A program made the translations under genes and the position numbers. Under the pieces are notes generated by a model that had not been told where the DNA came from, did not search any database, and was given only the letters and a program-made list of their open reading frames with translations. From UBA1660 sp964462035 (GTDB lineage Bacteria > Myxococcota_A > Polyangia > Polyangiales > Houyiibacteriaceae), in assembly GCA_964462035.1 (NCBI GenBank), contig CAYXAP010000027.1:1-64000 (forward strand): a stretch of 64,000 bases of DNA, read 5' to 3'. Within the stretch, counting starts at the first letter, position 1, and every line of letters starts with the position of its first letter. Positions 1-9,600 of this stretch are shown piece after piece.

Positions 1-58
1 CCTGCGCTTAACTGCTTAAGAGCGTCCCTGCGCTTAACTGCTTAAGAGCGTCCCTAGT
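1..58. repeat. 26-bp direct tandem repeat, about 2.2 copies
   Basis: A 26-bp unit starting CCTGCGCTTAACTGCTTAAG occurs at 1-26 and 27-52, and a third copy begins at 53. Each unit contains CTTAA-CTGC-TTAAG, a small perfect hairpin. The array touches the stop codon of the minus-strand hutH gene (TAG at 54-56), so it forms the 3' flank of that gene. Its GGGACGCTCT core recurs at other gene ends in this window (near 20590 and 51470-51610). The window begins inside the array, so its full length is unknown. Confidence 0.8.
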
Positions 59-1637
59 TCAGGGGGCCGGTGGTGGCGGTGGTGTGGGCGGTGAGGGTGC
101 CGGTGGCGAGGAGGTCGATGGCCGCTTCGATGTCGGGGTGGAGGGTGCGGTCGCCGTCCAGGGTGGGGATGACTTCGCGGATGCAGGCGTGGGCGGCCTG
201 AACGCCCTTGGCCGGCTGGAGCGGCTTGCGGAGGTCGAGGCCCTGGGCAGCGACGAGGGCTTCGATGGCCAACACGGTGCGGACGTGGATGACGACCTGA
301 GCGGTCTTCCTCGCGGAGATGCTGCCCATGGAGACGTGGTCTTCCTTGCCGGCGCTCGAAGGGATGGAGTCGACGCTCGAGGGGTGACTGAGCACTCGGT
401 TCTCGGCGACCAGGGCGGCCGCGGTGACCTGGGCCATCATGAAGCCGCTGTCGAGACCGGAGCGGGTGCCGAGGAAGGGCGGCAAGCCGCTCGACATCGC
501 CGGATTCACGAGCTGCTCGATGCGGCGCTCGGCGACGTTGGCGAGCTCGGCGACGGCCATGGTCGCGGTGTCGAGCGCGATGGCCAGCGGCTGACCGTGG
601 AAGTTGCCGCCGCTGATGACGTCGGCGCCACCCTCGTCCTTCACGAAGATGAGCGGGTTGTCGGTCGCGGCGACCATCTCGCGCTCGAGCACCTGTCGGG
701 CGAAGGCCAGCGCATCACGGCTCGCCCCATGGACCTGCGGCATGCAGCGCAGCGAGTACGGGTCCTGGACCTTGTGGCAGTCCCGGTGGCTCTCCATGAT
801 CTCGCTGCCCTCGAGCAGCGCCCGCAGATTCGCGGCGCTCGCGGCCTGCCCCGGGTGCGGTCGCACCGACTCGATGCGCTCGTCGAAAGGGCGCTTGGAC
901 CCCTCGAGCGCCTCGAGGCTCATGGCGCCGACGATGTCCGCCTCGCGGCACAGCCGCTCGGCCTCGAGCACGGCGAGCGAGCCCACCGCGAGCATCATCT
1001 GGGTGCCGTTGATGAGCGCGAGCCCCTCCTTGGCCTTCAGCCGAATCGGCTCGATGCCCGCCTGAGCCAACGCCTCGGCGCCCGGGAGTCGGCGGTCGCC
1101 GTCGTCCCCCGGCACGTCCGCCTCACCCTCCCCGATCAGCACCAGCGCGAGATGCGCCAGCGGGGCCAGGTCGCCGGACGCGCCCACCGAGCCCTGCGCC
1201 GGGATCCGCGGGCGGATGTCCGCATCCAGGAGCTGAATCAGTCGCTCGATGACCAGCGGGCGCACGCCCGAGCAGCCCAGCGCGAGCACTTGGGCCCGCA
1301 ACGCGATCATCGCCCGCACCGCCGGCGCGGGCAGATCCGGCCCGACGCCGACCGCATGGCTGCGCAGCAAGTTGTGCTGGAGCGTCTCGATCTCCGTCGC
1401 GTCGATGCGGGTCTCCGCCAGCGCGCCGAAGCCGGTGTTCACGCCGTAGACGTTCGGCGCGGCGTCCCCCGCCTCGGCCAGCTCGGCCACGAACGCACGG
1501 GCCTTCTCCACCTTCGCGCGGGCGGCATCCCCCAGCTCGAGGCGGGCCCGGCCGCGGGCCAGCGCCTCCAGGTCTTCGAGGGTCCAGGGCTCCCCGAGGG
1601 TCACTCGGGCGATGGCGTTGGCGTCGCTGTCGGTCAC
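54..1637 (-). CDS. hutH: Histidine ammonia-lyase (histidase)
   Basis: Catalyses non-oxidative deamination of L-histidine to trans-urocanate, the first step of histidine degradation, in the cytoplasm. The 527-aa product has the usual length. The Ala-Ser-Gly triad that cyclises to the MIO electrophile is at about residues 153-155 inside GSVGASGDLAPLAH. The N-terminal YGVNTGFG motif (Tyr about 64) is present, as are the NGTQ and SSAGKEDHVSMG motifs. The GTG start at 1637 gives an N-terminus beginning VTDSD; upstream in-frame codons add only a low-complexity Gly/Arg stretch, so I excluded them. No hutU, hutI or hutG lies next to it here, so the pathway genes are elsewhere or outside the window. 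It is divergent from the TPR operon. The identity is secure; among the aromatic ammonia-lyases the histidase reading fits best. Confidence 0.95.
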   Translation of the reverse strand: MTDSDANAIARVTLGEPWTLEDLEALARGRARLELGDAARAKVEKARAFVAELAEAGDAAPNVYGVNTGFGALAETRIDATEIETLQHNLLRSHAVGVGPDLPAPAVRAMIALRAQVLALGCSGVRPLVIERLIQLLDADIRPRIPAQGSVGASGDLAPLAHLALVLIGEGEADVPGDDGDRRLPGAEALAQAGIEPIRLKAKEGLALINGTQMMLAVGSLAVLEAERLCREADIVGAMSLEALEGSKRPFDERIESVRPHPGQAASAANLRALLEGSEIMESHRDCHKVQDPYSLRCMPQVHGASRDALAFARQVLEREMVAATDNPLIFVKDEGGADVISGGNFHGQPLAIALDTATMAVAELANVAERRIEQLVNPAMSSGLPPFLGTRSGLDSGFMMAQVTAAALVAENRVLSHPSSVDSIPSSAGKEDHVSMGSISARKTAQVVIHVRTVLAIEALVAAQGLDLRKPLQPAKGVQAAHACIREVIPTLDGDRTLHPDIEAAIDLLATGTLTAHTTATTGPLN

Positions 1638-1744
1638 GGGCGGACCATCCCGGGCCCGACCGAGCCGGTCAAGCAGACCCCGCCGACGCCGTGAGCCCCC
1701 TCCCGGAACCCCAAAAAAACCGGGCCCCAACCCGATTCTCGTGG

Positions 1745-1773
1745 TTCAAACGGCGCCGCTCCGCTGGTATGGT
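1745..1773 (+). promoter_or_regulatory. Candidate sigma70-type promoter for the TPR operon
   Basis: TTCAAA at 1745-1750 and TATGGT at 1768-1773 are separated by exactly 17 bp. Each hexamer matches four of six consensus positions. It lies 68 nt before the preferred ATG of the first giant TPR gene. This is pattern recognition only. Confidence 0.4.
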
Positions 1774-1841
1774 CGCCGCCCGGGCCCTTCAGCCCGCGGG
1801 CGCCGATGCGCGCCCGATCCGCGCTCTGGCGCGAATCCGTG

Positions 1842-4800
1842 ATGGCGAAGCCACCCACCCCTCCACCCTACAGCCCGCCCGCCCCCGCGGCCGCGAGCCC
1901 GAAGACCGAAGCCGGCGCGGAGCTCCGCGATCCCACGTGGCGCCTCGAGATGCTCTCCCAGGAGGCGGACGCCGAGACCGATCGCGGCCGCGAAGCCGTG
2001 CTCCGCTGGGGCATCGGCCAGCTCTACGAGCAGCTCGAGCAGCCGACCGACGCGGTGAAGAGCTACCTCGCCGCCTACAACCTGGCGCCCGGCTACCTAC
2101 CGCCGCTGCGGGCCCTGATCCGGCTCTTCGAGCGGCGCCGCTCCTTCAACAATCTGTCGCGCCTCTACGATGCCGCCGTCCGCAGCGCGACGGAGCCGGC
2201 CGACCGTGGCTCGGCGCTGGTGGACCACGCGGTCCACGTCGAGGCCCGCGAAGAGGACCCCGAACGAGCGCTCGAGATGCTCAAGCAGGCGGCCGCCCAG
2301 GCCCCGGAGAGCGCTCAGATCGCGCTCGCGCTCGAACGAGCGTCCCGAAAGGCGCAGGACCCCGTCGCGTCTCGCGCGGCGCTCCAGCTCCGCGCACGGA
2401 CCACCCGTGACCCCGTGCTTCGCGCGCTGCTCCTCCACGAGCTCGCCGACGCGAAGGAGGCCGATGGCGACCACGAGGGCGCGAACGCTGCGCTCGAAGA
2501 AGCAGCGTCCTTGCCCGCCGCCCGCTGGCGCACGTTCGCGGCGATGGAGCGCATCGGTCGCCAGCGCGACGACTCCGAGCTGATCGTCCGTGGCCTCCAA
2601 GGGATGGCCGAGCTCGCCCTCACCCGACAGTCCGAAGGGACCGAGGGCTCGGGCGCGTTCTCCGTCGAGCGCTTCGCCGACGAGGCCCGCGCCAGCGGCG
2701 CCGCGGCCGCGCGGCTCCACGAGGCCGCCCTCCACGCCCAGGACCAGCTCGGTGACGCGCCCCGCGCGGCCGCGCTCCTCCAGCGCGCGCTCGAGATCCT
2801 CCCCGGCGACGTCTTCCTCCGCCGCGCCCTGCTCGGCGCCGCCCGCCGCGCGGGCGACGTCGAAGCGGTCCGCGCCGAAGCCAAGCCGCTCCTCGAGGGC
2901 GACTTGCCGCCGGAGGCCATCGCGCCGCTGCTGCACGAGGTGGCCCTCGCGTCCCGGGCAACCGACCCCGCGGGCGCCTACGAAGCACTGGCCGGAGCGC
3001 TCGAGCGCATGCCCGGCTCGCCCGCCCTCCGCGCGACCCGCGACGCTTGGCGTCTCGAAGACGGCGCCGACCCCGAGTCGGTCCAGCTCTGGGTCGCGGC
3101 GCTCGAAGCCGAGGCCAAGGCCGGCGGCGAAACCGGCGCGCTCAGCGGCTGGCGCGCGGCCACGCTCGCGTCCCGCCGCCTGGCAGACTTCGGCCGGGCC
3201 AAGACCTCCTTCGAGGCGGCGACGCTCGCGGCGGAGCAGTCCAACCCGGTGCTCCGCGACTTCTACGAGGAGGCGCTCCGCCACGGCGCGACCGACGCGG
3301 CGCTCGGCGCCCTCGAAGCCCTGCTCGCCCGGGACCTGGAACCGGAGGAGCGCTCGTCGCTCCTCGCCGACCGCGTTCGGCTGCACGCCAGCAAGGGCGA
3401 CACCGACGAAGCGACCATGGCGCTCAAGCAGGCGCTCATGGACAACGCCGCCGCGGGCTGGGCGCCCATGCTCGCGCGGGTCGCGGCCGCCGAGGCCGGC
3501 GACATGCCGCTGCTCGCCCGCGCACACCGGGCGCTGGCCGAGCGTGCCGACGACGACATCACGGCCGCGAGCCACTTCGCCGCCAGCGCACGCGCCACCG
3601 CCCGCTCGGGCGACGCCGAGACCGCCATCGCCGCGCTCCGGGCCGCGCTCGACCGCGCCCCCGGCCACCGCTACGCGGTCTCGCTGCTCGAAGAGCTGCT
3701 CCGCGCGACCGGCCGAGGGGACGAGGTGGTCAAGCTCCTCCGCGAAGCGGCGGACGCGCAGTCCGGCCCCCGCGGCGCGATGACCTCACTGCTGCTCGCC
3801 GGCGCCGCGGCCGAAGCCAGCGGCGACCTCGACACCGCCGCCGACACCTACGAACAGGCCGCCGACCGCGATCCGAACTCGGTCTCGCCGCTCCACGCCC
3901 TGGCCCGCATCGCCCGAGAGCGCGGCGACGAGGCGCTCCTGCTCCGCGCCCAGGAAGCGCTCTCGCAGCGGGAGCTGGCGGTGACCGAGAGCGCGGGGAT
4001 CGCGACCCTCGAGCTCGGCGAGCACTATGTCTTCGGCTCCCGGCAGCCGTCCATCGCCGAAGCGCCGCTGCGCCAGGCGATGGACTCGGAATCCGTCGCG
4101 CTCGAGGCGGCGGTCGCGCTGATGCTCGCGAGCGAAGACACGCTCGACCCGGGCATCCGGCTCAACGCGCTCGAGAAGCTGATGGAGCTCGCCCCAGAGG
4201 CGACGGAGCCGCTCCGCCGCGAGCACGGCACCACCGCTGCCGTGGGGAGCGTCGACGCCGCCGCCGCGGAGGCCTCGGTGCAGGCCTTCGCCGACGAAGA
4301 GGGCGACTTCACCGACCGCTGGGCGCTCCTCATGCGACTGTGGCTCGCCCCGGACGCCAGCCAGCGGGCGGACGCCTATCTCGAGCTCTCCCAGCTCACC
4401 GCCGACCGGAAGGCGAGCGACGCCCTCCTGCTCCACTCGCTCCGGGCCGCCGTCGTGGCCCGCGGCGCGGACGCGATGACCGATGCGTTCCTCTGGGCGC
4501 AGGAGCTCGCCGGCGACGGCGACGCGGACTCGATCGGCATCGCCGCCGCCGTCGCCCTCGACGAGGCCCTGCAGCCCGGTGATGACGCCGACGCGCGCGC
4601 CGATGCCCTCCGCGCTCGAGCGATGCACGCGTCGCCCGAGACCCGCTCCGCCCTTCGGGCCGCCGCCGGTCGCGCGATGGCCGAGGCGCGTCGCAGCGAA
4701 GCCGTCACGCTCCTCCGGGCCGCGGTGCGCGAGGAGCCCGCGGACCTGGCCAGCTGGGAGGCGCTCCGCGTGGCCGCCCGCGACGACGGAGCGTGGGACG

Positions 4801-6665
4801 ACGTGGTCGAAGCGTGCGACGTGCTCGCCGCCGCGATCGACGGTCCCGCTCGCGCGGAGCTGCTCGAAGAGGCCGGCGCGGTATTGATGGACCACCTCGG
4901 CAGCGACGAGGAGGCCGAGCGCCGGCTGCGCAAGGTCTTCGACGCGCACCCCGAGCGGCCGAACGCCTACCACCGGCTCCACGACCTGGTGGCCGAGCGC
5001 GGCGACACGCAGCTCATCCTGGACATCGTCTCGCGGCGCATCGACGCCATCGACGACGGCGACCAGCTCGAACGCCTCTTCTACGAGATGGCACGCATCC
5101 ACCGCGCGAACGGCGCGATGGACCGCGCGCTCGAGTCGCTCGAGAACCTCTACATGCTCGACGACCAGCACGTCGGCGGACTGGCGCTCGCGGTCGAGAT
5201 CCACGTGAGCCGCGAAGAGTGGCGCGAGGCCGTCGACAGTCTGCGGATCATCGCGCACGCGGACGTGCCGGCGAAGCAGAAGCGGATCTCGCTGCTCGGC
5301 GCCGCCGACTTCCTCGACCAGAAGCTCGGAGATGCGAAGGGCGCCCTCGAGGCGCTCGGCGAGATCGTCGAGCTCGGCCTCGGCGACGCGACCGTGCACG
5401 CGCGCCGCGCCGACGTCGCAGAGCGGGCCGACGACCGGGCGACGGCTGCGCAGGCGTTGCTCGACGCCGCCGAATCCTCCTCCGGTCCGACGCGCGGGAG
5501 CTTCCTGCGCCGGGCCGGGGCCCACCTGCGCGCCACCGGCGACACGAACGGCGCGCTCCTCGCCTATCGTCAGGCCCTCTCGGTCGACCCCATCGACGCC
5601 GAGGCCGCGAGCGCGGTCGCCGACCTGCTGACCGATCCCTCGATGCGTCAATCGCACGGCGCCAGCTACGAAGCAGCGGTCCGCGAGGTGCTCCGGGCCC
5701 AGCCGGTCGACGGCGACCTCATCCGCGAGCTGATGCACGCCGCCGAGTGGCAGAACGAGCGCGCGCTGGCGAAGGCAGCGCGGGAGGCGCTCGTCGTGCT
5801 TCGCGCTGCGACGGAAGAAGAACGCGGGCGTCGCGAAGACACGACCGCGATCATGTCGCGCCGCCCGAAGCGCGCGCTGACGCGGAGTGACTTCGCGTCC
5901 ATCGCCTCGCCCGGCGACGACCCCGGCCTGCACGAGCTCTTCCTGCACGTGGAGGACGCGCTCGACTCGCTCGATGGAGTGGAGGCGGCGCTCTTCGGGG
6001 TGACCAAGAGCGACATGGTCTCGAGCCGGAAGGCGCACGAGGTTCGCGACGAGGTCTTCGAGATGGCCCGCTTCTTCACGCTCGAACCCGGCGAGCTCTA
6101 CCACGGCGGCAACACCCCCGACCGAGTCGCGACGTTCCCTGGCAAGCGCGAGAAGATCGACTTCGTAGTGGCCAGCGAGCTCGACCGGACACCACTGCAG
6201 CCCCAAGTCCGCTTCAAGATCGGGATGCACGCGATGGCAACGGCTCGGCACACGCGCTTCCTCCTTCGCCACGCGCCGCTCCAAGCCGCGGCGTTGGTGC
6301 AGGCGGCCGCGGCCGCAGCCGAGACGCCGCTCGCGGGGAGCAGGCCGCTTCCCGGCGTCAACGCCTGGACCAAGGCGTTGCAGAAGCCGATGTCGCGGCG
6401 GACACGGAAGGCCATCGCGCAGGTCGCGCCGAGCGTGTCGCAGGACTCTGCGGCGCGGCTCGAGCAGAGCGTCCGTGCGGCTCGCCGGACGCTCTGCCGC
6501 GCAGGGCTGCTCGCGTGCATGGATCTGGAGACGGCGCTGGTCGCGGTCATGGACGAGCCGCCGAGCCTCGGTGCGGTGCGGGCGACCGAAGAGGCGGCGG
6601 ACCTGGTGGCCTATTGGCTCTCTCCGGAGCTGATCGCCCTACGGAAGGAGCTGGGGCTCGTATGA
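1842..6665 (+). CDS. Giant TPR-repeat protein 1 (1607 aa)
   Basis: A long alpha-helical protein built almost wholly of degenerate tetratricopeptide-type helix pairs (many A/L/E/R-rich 34-residue periods), with a Pro/Ala-rich start (residues 5-25). From about residue 1360 a different, non-repetitive helical C-terminal domain begins; it includes the motif LVAYWLSPELIALRKELG. A related domain ends the next gene. I see no signal peptide or membrane segment, so it is probably cytoplasmic and acts as a protein-interaction scaffold. The ATG at 1842 was preferred over the in-frame ATG at 1806 because the extra 12 residues look like leader sequence. The stop overlaps the next start (ATGA at 6662-6665), indicating translational coupling. 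The function is unknown and no enzymatic motif is visible. Confidence 0.85.
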   Translation: MAKPPTPPPYSPPAPAAASPKTEAGAELRDPTWRLEMLSQEADAETDRGREAVLRWGIGQLYEQLEQPTDAVKSYLAAYNLAPGYLPPLRALIRLFERRRSFNNLSRLYDAAVRSATEPADRGSALVDHAVHVEAREEDPERALEMLKQAAAQAPESAQIALALERASRKAQDPVASRAALQLRARTTRDPVLRALLLHELADAKEADGDHEGANAALEEAASLPAARWRTFAAMERIGRQRDDSELIVRGLQGMAELALTRQSEGTEGSGAFSVERFADEARASGAAAARLHEAALHAQDQLGDAPRAAALLQRALEILPGDVFLRRALLGAARRAGDVEAVRAEAKPLLEGDLPPEAIAPLLHEVALASRATDPAGAYEALAGALERMPGSPALRATRDAWRLEDGADPESVQLWVAALEAEAKAGGETGALSGWRAATLASRRLADFGRAKTSFEAATLAAEQSNPVLRDFYEEALRHGATDAALGALEALLARDLEPEERSSLLADRVRLHASKGDTDEATMALKQALMDNAAAGWAPMLARVAAAEAGDMPLLARAHRALAERADDDITAASHFAASARATARSGDAETAIAALRAALDRAPGHRYAVSLLEELLRATGRGDEVVKLLREAADAQSGPRGAMTSLLLAGAAAEASGDLDTAADTYEQAADRDPNSVSPLHALARIARERGDEALLLRAQEALSQRELAVTESAGIATLELGEHYVFGSRQPSIAEAPLRQAMDSESVALEAAVALMLASEDTLDPGIRLNALEKLMELAPEATEPLRREHGTTAAVGSVDAAAAEASVQAFADEEGDFTDRWALLMRLWLAPDASQRADAYLELSQLTADRKASDALLLHSLRAAVVARGADAMTDAFLWAQELAGDGDADSIGIAAAVALDEALQPGDDADARADALRARAMHASPETRSALRAAAGRAMAEARRSEAVTLLRAAVREEPADLASWEALRVAARDDGAWDDVVEACDVLAAAIDGPARAELLEEAGAVLMDHLGSDEEAERRLRKVFDAHPERPNAYHRLHDLVAERGDTQLILDIVSRRIDAIDDGDQLERLFYEMARIHRANGAMDRALESLENLYMLDDQHVGGLALAVEIHVSREEWREAVDSLRIIAHADVPAKQKRISLLGAADFLDQKLGDAKGALEALGEIVELGLGDATVHARRADVAERADDRATAAQALLDAAESSSGPTRGSFLRRAGAHLRATGDTNGALLAYRQALSVDPIDAEAASAVADLLTDPSMRQSHGASYEAAVREVLRAQPVDGDLIRELMHAAEWQNERALAKAAREALVVLRAATEEERGRREDTTAIMSRRPKRALTRSDFASIASPGDDPGLHELFLHVEDALDSLDGVEAALFGVTKSDMVSSRKAHEVRDEVFEMARFFTLEPGELYHGGNTPDRVATFPGKREKIDFVVASELDRTPLQPQVRFKIGMHAMATARHTRFLLRHAPLQAAALVQAAAAAAETPLAGSRPLPGVNAWTKALQKPMSRRTRKAIAQVAPSVSQDSAARLEQSVRAARRTLCRAGLLACMDLETALVAVMDEPPSLGAVRATEEAADLVAYWLSPELIALRKELGLV

Positions 6666-9600
6666 GCGGCGGCGACGACGACTTCGAGGACTTCGGCGAC
6701 CTCGACCTCGACCTCGACGACGCGCTCGACGCGTGGGAGCAGGAGATCGAGAAGGACGGGACCATCTCGGCGGAGTCCTCGCCGATGCCCCAGCACAGCG
6801 AGCCGCCCAAGGCGCCGGAGAAGCCGGCGGATGCCGGGCGCCCGCTCTACCGTCCCGATCCCGAGCTGATGGGTCGCAAGCCGGCCGCGATGCAGTCGCG
6901 CCGGATCTCGAGCCCCGACGACTTCTCGGACGACTTCGACGACGAGCAGGAGAGCACCCGCATCGCCGCCGTTCCGGCCGACCTGATGAAGGAGCTGCAG
7001 GCGCTCCGTGGCGAGGCGCCCGCGGAGCCAGCGATTCCACGACCGCGACCCTCCGAGCCCGAGCTCGAGCTCGAGGCCGTCGATCTCGACCTCGACGACT
7101 TCCTCGACGAGAACGACCAGGTCACCCGCGTCGGCTCGGTCGATGACGACCTGACGTCGATGGAGCAGGAGCTCCTCGATCCCTTCGCGGACGAAGCGAG
7201 CACCGCCGACGGTGACGGCCCCAGCGTCGGGCCGTCGAGCGCCGAGTCCACGCTGGACGTCTCCATCGACGCCTTCCAGGGCGGAGACGACGTCGTCGCG
7301 TCGCCGCCGCCCGAGCAGCGGGTGACGCGCCCCGCGGACCAGACCGCCAAGCCGGCCGTGCCCAAGCCCGCCGCGCCCAAACCGGCGGCTCCGAGGCCTC
7401 GCGCTCCCGCGGCGGCCAAGCCGGCCGTGCCCAAGCCCGCGGCCCCGAAGCCGCCGACGCCGGCGGTGCCGAAGCCCGCGATCCCGAAGCCCCGAATCCC
7501 TCGCCCGGCCCCTCGTGCCAAGGGCGAGCGCCCGTCGATCCCTCGCCCGAAGATTCCGCGGCCGGCCGGCCGCACCGGCTCGCCGCCCAAGCCGCCGATC
7601 CCGGTGCCCAAGCCGCGGCGTCCCGGCGCACCGCCGCCCCCGGTGGCCGGAGCCATCCCCAAGCCGGTCGCGCCGCCGAAGCCCGCGCGTGGGAGCCTCG
7701 AGCGGATCTCGACCCGCGAGAAGCCGGCTGCCCCAGCGCCCGAGCCGGAGTCGCCGATGCTCGCGCTCGACGAGCCGAGCCTCGACCTGCCGAAGGCGCC
7801 CCCTCTGGCCGATGAGGGCGACCGCCCCACCCCCACGCCAGATGACCTGAGCGACCGCCCAACCCCGATCCCCGACGAGCTCGACCTCGACTTCGGCACG
7901 CCCAAGGTCGTGGAGCCGCCCGCCGACGAACCGCGGCTCTCGCTCGACGAGCCCGAGCTCGAGGTCGGCGACGAGCCCGAGCTCGAGATCGGCGACGAGC
8001 CGGACCTGGCGATCGGCGACGACCTCGATCTCGGTACCGACCTCGAATTCGGCGCGGATCTCGATCTGGACGACCCGGAGCCGATGGAGTTGCTGGTCGA
8101 CGACGACCCTCGGCCGACCGAGGGCGCGCCGAGCCAGCTCCTCGACCTGGTCCCGCCCGGCGAGAGCGAAGCGCCTCCGAAGCCCGACCAGGGTGCGGCG
8201 ACCGCCAAGCGAACGGTCGGCCAACGCAAGCCCCGCAAGGAGCGCTACGCGTTCGTCGGTCACGACACGGACACGCAGCGGCGCCGACGGAAGCTCCTCG
8301 AGAAGCTCGCCGAAGGCGCCGAGGGCACGCCCAAGGCGCGGCTGCTGGTCGCCGCCGCCGAGATCGCCGAGGCGCTCGGAGACATCGAGGACGCCCGCGC
8401 CGCGATGGAGCAAGCCCGTGAGATCGACCCGAGCGATCTCGGCATCCTTCGCTGGTGGCGGCGCGACGCAGTCGCGCGCGGCGACTGGACGGAGGTCGCG
8501 AACCTCCTCGAGGAAGAGGCGAGGCAACCGCTCTCCCCGGCCGACATGGACGCCTGCCTCACGCTCCTCGCGGAGGTGCGGCTGGCCCAGCTGAACGACC
8601 CGGTCGGCGCGGCGGAGGCCGCACGGAAGGCCCGCGAAGCCAACGGCCCCTCGCTGGTCACCAGCCTGATCGGCGGGGAGGCGCTGAGGAGCGACGACCC
8701 GGTCAACGCCGCGGCCCAACTCGTGACCGCCAGCATGGAGGATGACGCCGATCTCGAGATCGCGGTCCGCCTGCTCGCCGGCCGACTCCTCGAACGGAGC
8801 GGGGAGCTCGACGCCGCGGCTCAAGCCTACGGGACTGCGGTCGCGCGAGCGCGCCGCCTCGAGCCACTGATCGGGTTGGCGCGCACGTCGCCGACGGCGT
8901 CCCGTCGCCGGGACGCGCTGCGAGCCGCCGCGGAGTCCGTCTCCGCGAATCCGGCGTTCGCCGAGTGTCTCCGTCGCGCCGCGTCACGCATCTGGCTCGC
9001 CCACGGCGACGACCCGGCGGTCAGCGTCGCGACGCTCGAGGCTGCGCAGCGGCCGACCAGCCTCCGGCTCCAGGCGATGGCGGCGCAGCGAGCAGGCGAC
9101 GCGGAGACGCGACGGCTCGCGCTCCATGCGCTCTCGGGTGCCAGCGGCGGAACGGTGCGCGCGCTCGCCCTCCTCGACCTCGCCGAGCTGCAGGCGGCCG
9201 CGGGGGAGCTGGACGACGCGGACGAGTCGCTCCGGGAAGCGGCTCTCGCGGACCCGAACCTGGACGCGGTGCAGGCCGTTCGCGAGGTGCTCGCGCGGCG
9301 AGCCGGTGACCCCTCGCGGCTCGCAGCGGCGATCGAGAGCTCGGGCAACACCGGGCGCGGCGCCATCGAGGCCGCCGCCAAGCTCGCTTCAGCCCCGGAA
9401 GATCTCGCCAAGGAGCGGCAGGAGCTCCTGGCCGCCGCCAGCGAAGGCTCGCAGCCGATCATGGCGGACCTGCTCACGCTCGACGCCGCGGCCGAGGCTG
9501 GAGACGCCGAGTCGGTGGTGGCGGGTCTGCAGCGGGAGGCGCAGCGGCTGGCTCCGGAGCGACGGCTCGGCGCGCTCCTGGCGCTCGCGGAGCGCAGTGA

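Noticed and set aside
84..1694. Long open frame antisense to hutH (536 aa)
   Set aside because: Mirror of a high-GC coding gene; the reading is Gly/Arg/His-rich without any family motif, whereas the minus strand encodes a complete histidase.
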